A stretch of 5,557 nucleotides of DNA from an uncultured Geobacteraceae bacterium (GTDB lineage: Bacteria > Desulfobacterota > Desulfuromonadia > Geobacterales > Pseudopelobacteraceae). Made by a program: the position numbers and the translations under genes. Positions within the stretch are counted from its first letter, which is position 1, and each line of letters opens with the position of its first letter. Under the pieces are notes generated by a model, which worked only from the letters and a program-made list of their open reading frames with translations, was not told the DNA's origin and ran no database searches. Positions 1 to 5,557 of the stretch are shown one piece after another. The stretch covers positions 1-5,557 of the forward strand of contig CAIRND010000383.1 in assembly GCA_903879825.1 (NCBI GenBank), written 5' to 3'.

Positions 1-583
1 CGAGGTAATCGAAAAAATCTACCAACTTTGTGTGTCGGCTGGAACGTTTCTGATTCTTGATGAAGCTTTTATGGATTTTTGCGAGGAAGGGTCAGCCAAG
101 CAGATGATTGTGTCCTGCGACAATGCCGTCATACTGCGTTCAATGACTAAATTCTTTGGTATTCCCGGTCTGCGCCTCGGCTATGCTATCAGTAATGAGC
201 CTCTTGCCGAACGATTAGACGTGATGGGTGGCCCCTGGAGCGTCAATACACTGGCGTTAGTTGCCGGTGTTGCGGCTCTCCAAGACGTCCACCATAATAA
301 GAAAACGCTGGAGTATATACAGCAGGAGCGTCAGATGCTCCTTGATGGACTGGAACCCTTTTCCCAACTCAAAGTACATTCCTCACATACGAATTATCTG
401 TTGATAGAGATTGCGGAAGGTATGACATCCTGCCAGCTTAAAGAACGTCTGCTCCCAAAACGAATTGTAATTCGTGATTGCGCCAGTTTTGTGGGGTTGA
501 CGGAACAGTTTTTTAGAGTTGCGGTACGTACCAATGAAGAAAACAGGTGGTTACTGGAATGTGTGGGTGAGATGCTGAAGTAG
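1..583 (+). CDS. cobD: Threonine-phosphate decarboxylase (CobD-like), C-terminal part, 5' end outside the window
   Basis: This is a fold-type I PLP enzyme, expected to decarboxylate L-threonine O-3-phosphate to (R)-1-amino-2-propanol O-2-phosphate, the linker that joins the corrin ring to the nucleotide loop of cobalamin; it acts in the cytoplasm. The reading frame is open from base 2, giving 193 visible residues of a protein normally about 360 long. Seen: DEAFMDF at fragment residues 20-26 (Asp that contacts the PLP ring nitrogen), SMTKFFGIPGLRLGY at 47-61 with the Schiff-base Lys at 50, GPWSVNTLA shortly after, and a C-terminal FFRVAVRTNEEN with the Arg expected to bind the substrate carboxylate. 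The aminotransferase family also includes histidinol-phosphate aminotransferase (HisC), but TKFF-IPGLRLGY and PWSVN are typical of CobD. The GTG at 32 is internal, not a start. The gene converges on glgC with a shared hairpin terminator between them. Confidence 0.87.
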   Translation, partial: EVIEKIYQLCVSAGTFLILDEAFMDFCEEGSAKQMIVSCDNAVILRSMTKFFGIPGLRLGYAISNEPLAERLDVMGGPWSVNTLALVAGVAALQDVHHNKKTLEYIQQERQMLLDGLEPFSQLKVHSSHTNYLLIEIAEGMTSCQLKERLLPKRIVIRDCASFVGLTEQFFRVAVRTNEENRWLLECVGEMLK

Positions 584-607
584 CAGGTTCTTTTGAAGGT
601 GCACTAA

Positions 608-654
608 AAACACCGAGACGGTGAGAGTTTTTGTGGCTCACTGTCTCGGTGTTT
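608..654. terminator. Bidirectional intrinsic terminator between cobD and glgC
   Basis: Arms 608-625 and 637-654 pair over 18 bp with only one G-U wobble, closing an 11-nt loop (626-636). The stem is GC-rich in its core (CACCGAGAC). Read on the minus strand the stem runs into TTTTT, so it is a good intrinsic terminator for glgC. Read on the plus strand the base of the stem ends in GTTT followed by ACGTATCT, a weaker U-tract, so termination of cobD would rely more on stem strength. It starts 24 bp after the cobD stop and ends 13 bp before the glgC stop, as expected for convergent genes that share one terminator. Confidence 0.88.
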
Positions 655-667
655 ACGTATCTATCTG

Positions 668-1909
668 TTATCTGTCTTTACGCGGCACAACGACAATGCC
701 TGATTCGGTGATGGTGTAACCGTTAGCCAAGTCAGCTTCAGTGTCGTAACCGATTGTTGAACCATCGGTTATTACCACTCCCTTGTCTATAATTGCCCGT
801 CTGATTTTGACGTGGCGTCCGACGTTGACGTCTTCAAAGAGGATGGAATCCTCTACCAGGCTATAGCTGTTCACTTTGCAGAGCGGGCCGAGAATCGAGC
901 GCCTTACGGTACTGCCACTGGTGATGCAGCCGGCACACACGTAAGAATCAATGTTTACACCCCGGCGGTCACCATCGTCAAATACGGTCTTGGCTGGTGG
1001 GAGATTGCCCTGATTGGTTAGGATCGGCCACTTGTAGTTGTACAGGTTCAGCTGTGGCGAGACGTTGATGAGATCCATGTTTGCTTCATAATAGGAATCA
1101 ATTGTTCCGACATCTTTCCAATAACCACGCTCTTCTGCCCGCATGCCGGGTATGTTATTGTCGCTGAAGTTGTAGGCGAATACCCGGTCTTTAGCGGCCA
1201 GCATCATCGGGATGACATGTTTGCCGAAGTCCAGATCTTCATACTGTTTTTTTCCTTCCAGTAGAACATCTATCAGTTTTTTTGTGGAAAAAATATAATT
1301 ACCCATTGAGGCAAAACAGGTCTTGCGCCCGGGGATTGTCTCAGGGACGTCCGGCTTTTCAGTAAAGGCCATTACCCGGTTATCATCATCCACAGAAAAC
1401 ACACCAAAGCGAGTGGCTTCCTCTGCCGGTACTTCAAGGGCGGCAATAGTGATGTCGGCCCGATTCATGCGGTGTGCGTTGATCATCTGTGTGATGTCCA
1501 TTTTGTAGATATGGTCACCACCAAAAATGGCAACATAATCGGCATCAGACGATTCAACAAAGCGTAGATACTGAAGAATTGCGTCGGCGGTTCCCTTAAA
1601 CCACTCTTCGCTTTCGCTGCTCGTTTCGGGGGATATGGCCACATAGAATTCACCCAGGCCGGTCCATTTACCCCATGATTCACGGATATGCTTGTTCAGC
1701 GAATATGCGCGGTACTGTGTAAGAATATAAACTTTTTTGATGCCGGAATTAAACAGGTTGCTTAACACAAAATCAATGATCTTGTATTTTCCGCCAAAGG
1801 CGACGCTCGGCTTGGCACGACGGAGAGTCAGAGGACTGAGGCGCTCTCCTTTTCCACCTGCCAAAACCATTGCAATGGTGTTTCTGCCGACATTGTCCAT
1901 GGAATACAT
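668..1909 (-). CDS. glgC: Glucose-1-phosphate adenylyltransferase (ADP-glucose pyrophosphorylase)
   Basis: Makes ADP-glucose and pyrophosphate from ATP and glucose-1-phosphate, the committed step of bacterial glycogen synthesis, in the cytoplasm. The product is 413 residues, normal for GlgC. Seen in order: nucleotide-binding loop VLAGGKGERLSPLT (15-28), AKPSVAFGGKYKIIDF (32-47) with the region that binds activator in E. coli GlgC, FKGTADAI (104-111), FGGDHIYKMD (129-138) with the catalytic Asp, FTEKP (182-186) with the glucose-1-phosphate-binding Lys, and GYWKDVGTIDSYYEANMDL (262-280). A C-terminal left-handed beta-helix domain follows from about residue 300, with hexapeptide-like repeats and the ending TESGIVVVP. 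The ATG at 1909 is chosen because AGGGGG (1915-1920) lies 5 nt upstream; the in-frame ATG at 1900 would be 14 nt away. The frame stays open upstream to 2071, but that part is outside the family. No glgA, glgB or glgD is adjacent. The sequence looks closer to the proteobacterial/cyanobacterial type than to Bacillus GlgC, judged from memory of those proteins. Confidence 0.95.
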   Translation of the reverse strand: MYSMDNVGRNTIAMVLAGGKGERLSPLTLRRAKPSVAFGGKYKIIDFVLSNLFNSGIKKVYILTQYRAYSLNKHIRESWGKWTGLGEFYVAISPETSSESEEWFKGTADAILQYLRFVESSDADYVAIFGGDHIYKMDITQMINAHRMNRADITIAALEVPAEEATRFGVFSVDDDNRVMAFTEKPDVPETIPGRKTCFASMGNYIFSTKKLIDVLLEGKKQYEDLDFGKHVIPMMLAAKDRVFAYNFSDNNIPGMRAEERGYWKDVGTIDSYYEANMDLINVSPQLNLYNYKWPILTNQGNLPPAKTVFDDGDRRGVNIDSYVCAGCITSGSTVRRSILGPLCKVNSYSLVEDSILFEDVNVGRHVKIRRAIIDKGVVITDGSTIGYDTEADLANGYTITESGIVVVPRKDR

Positions 1910-1914
1910 ACACA

Positions 1915-1920
1915 CCCCCT
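1915..1920 (-). promoter_or_regulatory. Ribosome binding site of glgC
   Basis: On the minus strand AGGGGG is followed by TGTGT and then ATG at 1909. The 5-nt spacing supports that start over the ATG three codons downstream, and over the long in-frame extension toward 2071. Confidence 0.75.
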
Positions 1921-1936
1921 GATGAAGTAACTTACA

Positions 1937-1964
1937 GGGCCGTAACACTACAGTATTACGGCCC
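1937..1964. repeat. Perfect 9-bp inverted repeat in the glgC leader
   Basis: GGGCCGTAA at 1937-1945 and TTACGGCCC at 1956-1964 are exact reverse complements around a 10-nt spacer. It sits 27 bp upstream of the glgC start codon, between any likely glgC promoter and the ribosome binding site. Neither strand has a U-tract after it, so it does not look like a terminator. It may be a 5' UTR hairpin or an operator. If the weak TTGTTG/TATGTT promoter is real, transcription would start close to the base of this hairpin. Confidence 0.75.
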
Positions 1965-2017
1965 GTTTGAACATAATTATTACGCAACAGACAACAATCC
2001 GCTGCACTATGTGGAGC

Positions 2018-2102
2018 GGTATCATTTTCAATGTAAATATTGCAGTAAATGGCTTGCCTGAATGATACCATAAAGTATATAGTTCACAATTTTTGATGGT
2101 AT
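2018..2102. repeat. Three copies of a GGTATCATT-like motif in alternating orientation
   Basis: Copy 1 is GGTATCATT at 2018-2026 (plus). Copy 2 is AATGATACCAT at 2061-2071, which reads ATGGTATCATT on the minus strand. Copy 3 is ATGGTAT at 2096-2102 (plus). Copies 1 and 2 form a perfect 9-bp inverted repeat with a 34-nt spacer; copies 2 and 3 form a perfect 7-bp one with a 24-nt spacer. Copy 2 lies inside the spacer of the candidate murI promoter. It may be a regulator binding site; I recognise no known operator. Confidence 0.5.
2054..2083 (+). promoter_or_regulatory. Candidate sigma-A-type promoter of the murI-gerM-metH operon
   Basis: TTGCCT (2054-2059, 4 of 6 matches to the -35 consensus) and TATAGT (2078-2083, 5 of 6 to the -10 consensus) are 18 bp apart. 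Transcription would begin near 2090, giving a short leader of about 35 nt before the murI start at 2125. It is the best candidate seen by eye in an AT-rich region, where chance matches are common. Confidence 0.35.
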
Positions 2103-2110
2103 TTTTACGT

Positions 2111-2115
2111 GAGGT
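2111..2115 (+). promoter_or_regulatory. Ribosome binding site of murI
   Basis: GAGGT lies 9 nt upstream of the GTG at 2125, which decides in favour of this non-ATG start. The nearby ATG at 2130 is in a different frame, and residues IGIFDSGVGG of the conserved N-terminus begin just five codons after the GTG. Confidence 0.7.
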
Positions 2116-2124
2116 ACAGTTTTT

Positions 2125-2943
2125 GTGACATGGAAATCGATCGGCATATTTGATTCTGGAGTGGGGGGCCTTACGGTGCTGCGTGAGATCATGCAGGCGC
2201 TTCCTCAGGAGGACACACTCTACTTTGGTGATACGGCTCGTGTCCCTTATGGTACCAAGTCGCCGGAAACGGTGACGCGTTATGCCGGAGAGATTGCGTC
2301 ATTCCTCGTAAAACGAGATATTAAGTTGCTGGTTGTCGCCTGTAATACCGTCTCGGCAGTGGCGTTGCCCACTCTGAAGCGACAATTGTCGATTCCGGTC
2401 GTAGGAGTTATTGAACCGGGGGCGCGGCGGGCGATAGAAGTGACCCGTTCCGGGAGGATTGGCGTTATTGGAACGGCCGGCACCATTCGCAGTAGTGCCT
2501 ACACCCGGGCGATTAAACGCCTGAAACCTGATGCCGAAGTTTTGACCCGCGCTTGCCCTCTGTTTGTGCCTTTGGCCGAAGAGGGGTGGACCGACAATGA
2601 GGTCGCACGGCTAACGGCACAGGCATATCTCCAGGAATTGAAAGAAGCAGCCGTTGATACACTGGTACTAGGCTGTACGCATTACCCGCTGCTCAAATCC
2701 ATGATAGCAGATGTGATGGGACCGGGTGTGATCCTAGTGGATTCCGCTGAGGAAACGGCGCGGACCGTGGCGGCAATTCTGGCGAGCAAGGGATTGTTGC
2801 GCCCGCCGGCTGAAAAGGGAAATCATAATTATTATGTCAGCGACATTCCGGCTGGATTTGTCCGGGTAGGTAATCGCTTTCTCGGTGGGAAGCTGGGAGA
2901 CGTGTTCCAAGTCAACCTTGATGAAGAAGAGAGTGTTCTCTGA
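2125..2943 (+). CDS. murI: Glutamate racemase
   Basis: Interconverts L- and D-glutamate without a cofactor, supplying D-glutamate for MurD in cytoplasmic peptidoglycan precursor synthesis. The 272-residue product is full length for the family. Seen: IGIFDSGVGGLTVLREI at 6-22 with Asp10, YFGDTARVPYGTKS at 33-46, VVACNTVSA at 70-78 with catalytic Cys73, PLAEEGW at 149-155 with the conserved acidic pair, and LGCTHYPLL at 182-190 with catalytic Cys184 and the adjacent His186. Both thiols of the two-base mechanism are present, so it should be active. It is the first gene of a rightward set: its TGA overlaps the ATG of the GerMN gene by one base. Bacillus subtilis also has its racemase gene racE close to gerM, so the pairing is conserved. 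Aspartate racemase belongs to the same superfamily, but these motifs are those of MurI. Confidence 0.97.
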   Translation: MTWKSIGIFDSGVGGLTVLREIMQALPQEDTLYFGDTARVPYGTKSPETVTRYAGEIASFLVKRDIKLLVVACNTVSAVALPTLKRQLSIPVVGVIEPGARRAIEVTRSGRIGVIGTAGTIRSSAYTRAIKRLKPDAEVLTRACPLFVPLAEEGWTDNEVARLTAQAYLQELKEAAVDTLVLGCTHYPLLKSMIADVMGPGVILVDSAEETARTVAAILASKGLLRPPAEKGNHNYYVSDIPAGFVRVGNRFLGGKLGDVFQVNLDEEESVL

Positions 2944-3542
2944 TGGCAACTCGTCCCCGAAAAAAAATCACAATCAGCTTACTCATACCGTTTCTAGTCT
3001 TTATTTTGTTTTTCAGTATCATGATCTGGCAAAAATATCGTGCCAGTCATGATGTCCCGGTTGCTCCGGTCATACAAAACGTAGAAGGAAATCGGTCTGT
3101 AACGCTTTTTTTTGCTTTGGAAGGGACTCAGTTAGTACGGGAAGCACGCGAGATTGATCCCTGTGAAAGTGAAACCGCCTGCTTGAAAAGTGTCCTTGAT
3201 GAACTGTTGAACGGACCGATTGGCGAATATGGCGAAACGATACCGGAGGGAGCCGCTGTCGATGCGGTGCGTATGGAAGGTGTTTTGGCTACGGTTGAAT
3301 TTAATCGTGCCTTTGCAGATGCACTGCTGCCGGGTAGTTCAGCCGAGATGCTGGCGGTATATTCTGTCGTTAATACGGTTATAACCAATTTTCCTCAGAT
3401 ACAAAAAGTCAAATTAAATGTTGATGGCAACACCAAGGCCATCCTGCGTCACCTTGATCTATCGGACCCGCTGCCGCCGGACTATTCTCTGGAGCAGGCA
3501 CTCCCATTGGAACATGAAAAAAACAATCAAAACAATAAATAA
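2943..3542 (+). CDS. Membrane-anchored GerMN-domain sporulation/germination protein
   Basis: The 199-residue product has a basic N-terminus (RPRKK), one hydrophobic segment at about 10-29 and a soluble remainder, so it is probably a signal-anchored protein facing outside the membrane. No lipobox cysteine is present, unlike the lipoprotein GerM of Bacillus subtilis. A single GerMN domain covers about residues 52-173: SVTLFFALEG (52-61), LLNGPIGEYGETIPEGAAV (88-106) and the C-terminal VVNTVITNFPQIQKVKLNVDG (142-162). B. subtilis GerM has two such domains and is needed for normal sporulation and germination; the exact biochemical role is unknown. Cys74 and Cys80 are the only cysteines and could form a disulfide outside the membrane. 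The tail (EHEKNNQNNK) is low-complexity. The start overlaps the murI stop by one base, which suggests translational coupling. GerMN domains also occur in other envelope proteins, so a role in spores is inferred from family and context. Confidence 0.85.
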   Translation: MATRPRKKITISLLIPFLVFILFFSIMIWQKYRASHDVPVAPVIQNVEGNRSVTLFFALEGTQLVREAREIDPCESETACLKSVLDELLNGPIGEYGETIPEGAAVDAVRMEGVLATVEFNRAFADALLPGSSAEMLAVYSVVNTVITNFPQIQKVKLNVDGNTKAILRHLDLSDPLPPDYSLEQALPLEHEKNNQNNK

Positions 3543-3546
3543 GTGT

Positions 3547-3552
3547 AGAGGA
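3547..3552 (+). promoter_or_regulatory. Ribosome binding site of metH
   Basis: AGAGGA lies 8 nt before the ATG at 3561, within the 18-bp gap after the GerMN gene. It supports that start and independent initiation on a shared transcript. Confidence 0.7.
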
Positions 3553-3560
3553 ACGGTACG

Positions 3561-5557
3561 ATGAAGTCATTTCGCGAAGCAATTAAAGAACGGGTGCTGA
3601 TACTTGATGGAGCTATGGGCACGATGCTTCAGGAACGAGGACTACAGCCGGGGCAGTCACCGGAGGAGCTTAATCTTACCATGCCGGACGTTGTTGCCTC
3701 GGTTCACCGCGACTATATCCAGGCTGGCGCCGATATAATTATTACCAATACCTTTGGCGGATCCAGGTTCAAGCTGGAGCATTACGGCTTAGAAGACCGT
3801 TTGGCCGAGATCAATGCCCGGGCGGTTGATATTGCACGCTCGGTCGCTGGCTCCAACGCCTATGTTGGTGCTTCGATTGGTCCGACCGGCCAGTTTGTCG
3901 AGCCGCTTGGCGAAATTCCCTTCGACCAGATGAAAGCGGCTTTTTATGAACAGGCAGAGGCGCTTGTCACGGCCGGTGCTGACCTGATCAGTCTTGAAAC
4001 TTTTCTTGATATCAAAGAGTGCCGTGCCGCAGTCATAGCTATACGGGAAGTATCTGCCACCATTCCGATCATTGCTATGCTGACTTTCGATGACAATGGC
4101 CGCTCCGTTCTGGGAACGCCCCCTGAATCAGCCGCTATCACGCTGACTGCCGCCGGGGCCGATATTGTCGGTTCCAATTGTGGTCTGGGTGTTGATGGCA
4201 TTTACGACATCCTGTGCCGTATGCGCCAGGTGACTGGGCTTCCACTGATCTCACAGGCCAATGCCGGTCTTCCGCAATTGATAGGTGACCGAACCGTCTT
4301 TCCCGGCACTCCCGATGAGATGGTTGCATATCATGAACGGATGATTGCTCTGGGAGTCCGCATTATCGGCGGTTGCTGCGGCACGACGCCAGATCATATC
4401 CGTGTTATGAAGTTGGCATTGGCATCAAAACAGCAAAGCTGGGCTCCTGACGCAAAGCGAAATCAGATGACATTTCTCTCCAGTCGTTCAGGGTGGGCAA
4501 CTGTCGGTGCTGGTACTGCGACCGCTATTATTGGCGAACGAATCAATCCGACCGGTAAAAAAGTCTACTCAAACGAACTTCAGGAGGGGAAAGTTGCGTA
4601 CATCCGCCGTGAAGCGCTGGAGCAAGTTCAGTCTGGTGCTACGCTTCTTGATGTCAACGTTGGAACTCCAGGTATTGATGAACCGTTAGCCATGGGGCGT
4701 GCCGTTTTCTGTGCCAGTGGCGCAGTCAGCGTGCCGTTGGTGCTTGATTCCTCAAGTCCTGCTGCACTGGAAGCCGGGCTCAAGGCGGCTGATGGCAAGG
4801 TTTTGATTAATTCGGTTTCCGCTGAAGCCAAAAGTCTTAGGTACGTATTGCCGTTGGCAAAAAAATACGGTGCGGCCATAATCGGTTTGGCGCTTGACAA
4901 AAAAGGTATTCCTGAGACGGCAGAGGGGCGGGTGGCCGTTGCCCGCCGTATTCGCAATGCAGCTCGCCGCATCGGAATCCCTGATTACGATATCATTATT
5001 GATTGCCTGACGCTGACAGTAAGTGCTGAACAAAAACGGGCGACTGAATCGCTTCGTGCTATCCGTCTGGTCAAACAAAAACTGGGACTTTCAACCGTAT
5101 TGGGTGTCAGTAACATATCATTCGGGCTACCACAACGTCCCATCATCTCGTCAACGTTTTTTGCGATGGCGATGGAGGCTGGTCTGGATGCCGCCATTAT
5201 CAATCCCAAAGATAAGCCGATGATGGATGCCTGGCGTTCTGCAATGGTACTGCTTAATCGTGATCATCAGGCTGCCTCCTACATCGAAGCCTATCGTGAT
5301 CAACAGACGGCACCTGTTCAGCAAATAATGCCGGTTGCTACTGCCTGGACAATTATGGAACGTCTGTCGCAGGCGGTTATTGGCGGTGACCGTGATGGTG
5401 TCGTTGCCTTGGTGGAACAGGCGCTTGCGGAAGGTTTTGCCCCCCTGGAAATCAGTAACAAAGGTTTCCTGCCGGGCTTGGAGGAGGTGGGCCGGCGTTT
5501 TGACGGGAAAATTTATTTTCTGCCGCAGGTGATGGCCTCTGCTGATACCATGCAGGC
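3561..5557 (+). CDS. metH: Cobalamin-dependent methionine synthase, N-terminal 665 residues, 3' end outside the window
   Basis: Transfers the methyl group of 5-methyltetrahydrofolate to homocysteine through enzyme-bound cobalamin, giving methionine and tetrahydrofolate in the cytoplasm. The frame runs unbroken from 3561 to the window end. Domains: homocysteine-binding barrel (1 to about 300) with LDGAMGT (15-21), TNTFGG (62-67), LET (145-147), Cys207 in SNCGLG and Cys272-Cys273 in GGCCGTTPDH, the three zinc ligands that activate homocysteine; pterin-binding barrel (about 320-580) with IIGERINPTGKK (323-334), DVNVG (364-368) and a late GVSNISFGLP; then the helical cap of the B12 domain (about 595 on) with GGDRDG and FLPQVMASADTMQ (653-665). 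The cobalamin-binding DxHxxG motif and any activation domain would lie beyond the edge. All three zinc ligands are present, which excludes a stand-alone corrinoid methyltransferase lacking this domain. It follows the GerMN gene by 18 bp, so co-transcription with murI is likely. Confidence 0.95.
   Translation, partial: MKSFREAIKERVLILDGAMGTMLQERGLQPGQSPEELNLTMPDVVASVHRDYIQAGADIIITNTFGGSRFKLEHYGLEDRLAEINARAVDIARSVAGSNAYVGASIGPTGQFVEPLGEIPFDQMKAAFYEQAEALVTAGADLISLETFLDIKECRAAVIAIREVSATIPIIAMLTFDDNGRSVLGTPPESAAITLTAAGADIVGSNCGLGVDGIYDILCRMRQVTGLPLISQANAGLPQLIGDRTVFPGTPDEMVAYHERMIALGVRIIGGCCGTTPDHIRVMKLALASKQQSWAPDAKRNQMTFLSSRSGWATVGAGTATAIIGERINPTGKKVYSNELQEGKVAYIRREALEQVQSGATLLDVNVGTPGIDEPLAMGRAVFCASGAVSVPLVLDSSSPAALEAGLKAADGKVLINSVSAEAKSLRYVLPLAKKYGAAIIGLALDKKGIPETAEGRVAVARRIRNAARRIGIPDYDIIIDCLTLTVSAEQKRATESLRAIRLVKQKLGLSTVLGVSNISFGLPQRPIISSTFFAMAMEAGLDAAIINPKDKPMMDAWRSAMVLLNRDHQAASYIEAYRDQQTAPVQQIMPVATAWTIMERLSQAVIGGDRDGVVALVEQALAEGFAPLEISNKGFLPGLEEVGRRFDGKIYFLPQVMASADTMQ

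Larger units (their letters stand above)
1910..2124. promoter_or_regulatory. Divergent regulatory region between glgC and murI
   Basis: This 215-bp AT-rich gap has no credible gene and must hold both the leftward glgC promoter and the rightward murI operon promoter. For glgC only weak candidates are visible on the minus strand: TTTACT (2044-2049) and AATGAT (2021-2026) with 17-bp spacing, or TTGTTG (1992-1997) and TATGTT (1970-1975) with 16-bp spacing. I cannot choose between them. The region also holds an inverted repeat at 1937-1964 and three copies of a GGTAT motif at 2018-2102, listed separately. No riboswitch, T-box or other known leader RNA was recognised. Confidence 0.7.

Noticed and set aside
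32..583. GTG at 32 as the start of a 183-residue protein
   Set aside because: The same frame is open to base 2, and the protein would lack the N-terminal half of the PLP enzyme fold. The gene simply begins outside the window.
812..1021. Small plus-strand reading frames inside glgC (812-1021, 1323-1508, 1737-1922, 1870-2061)
   Set aside because: They lie antisense to a strongly supported gene, or run over its start into the regulatory region, with no recognisable domain.
1910..2071. A 54-residue N-terminal extension of GlgC reaching to 2071
   Set aside because: GlgC proteins start just before the VLAGGKG loop, and a good ribosome binding site sits 5 nt before the ATG at 1909. The extension crosses the inverted repeat and the likely promoter region.
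2064..2106. The GATACCAT/ATGGTATT hairpin followed by TTTT as a terminator or attenuator before murI
   Set aside because: The stem is short and AT-rich with a 24-nt loop, and the candidate promoter's -10 box and start point fall within it, so it would not be fully transcribed from that promoter. Kept only as part of the motif-array finding.
4628..5209. Minus-strand reading frames across metH (3944-4329, 4628-4972, 4752-5078, 4985-5209)
   Set aside because: They are antisense to an unbroken, well-conserved metH frame, overlap one another and contain no recognisable motif.
4507..5532. Alternate-frame plus-strand reading frames in metH (4507-4689, 5023-5223, 5335-5532), considered as signs of a frameshift
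   Set aside because: Translating from 3561 gives one continuous frame to the window end with all expected domains in order, so there is no frameshift.

Overview
The window carries five protein genes of ordinary primary metabolism and cell-envelope biology, with no mobile element, RNA gene or CRISPR array. The mix suggests an endospore-forming, anaerobic-type Firmicute: a GerMN-domain sporulation/germination protein directly behind glutamate racemase, plus cobalamin synthesis (cobD) and a cobalamin-dependent methionine synthase (metH). A Negativicutes (Sporomusa-like) or clostridial host would fit. This assignment is inferred from gene content, not from a marker gene.

Layout. Positions 1-583 (+) hold the C-terminal part of a threonine-phosphate decarboxylase (cobD-like), whose start lies upstream of the window. 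It converges on glgC (668-1909, minus strand, ADP-glucose pyrophosphorylase). The 84-bp gap between them contains an 18-bp-stem hairpin at 608-654 that probably terminates transcription from both sides. A 215-bp divergent intergenic region (1910-2124) separates glgC from a rightward operon. It contains a perfect 9-bp inverted repeat in the glgC leader, three copies of a GGTAT(CATT) motif in alternating orientation, and a candidate promoter for the operon. The operon is murI (2125-2943), a membrane-anchored single-domain GerMN protein (2943-3542, overlapping murI by one base) and metH (3561 to beyond the window end, 18 bp after gerM).

Functional themes. MurI supplies D-glutamate for peptidoglycan, and the GerMN protein is expected to act at the envelope during sporulation or germination, so that pair is functionally coherent. 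MetH is the odd member: it regenerates methionine from homocysteine using a cobalamin cofactor. CobD, at the left edge, makes the aminopropanol phosphate linker of that cofactor, so the window has both a B12-building and a B12-using gene, though on separate transcripts. GlgC commits glucose-1-phosphate to glycogen and stands alone here without glgA, glgB or glgD.

I see no clear sign of a previously undescribed system. The best leads are the symmetric sequence elements in the divergent regulatory region and the placement of metH in a murI-gerM operon.
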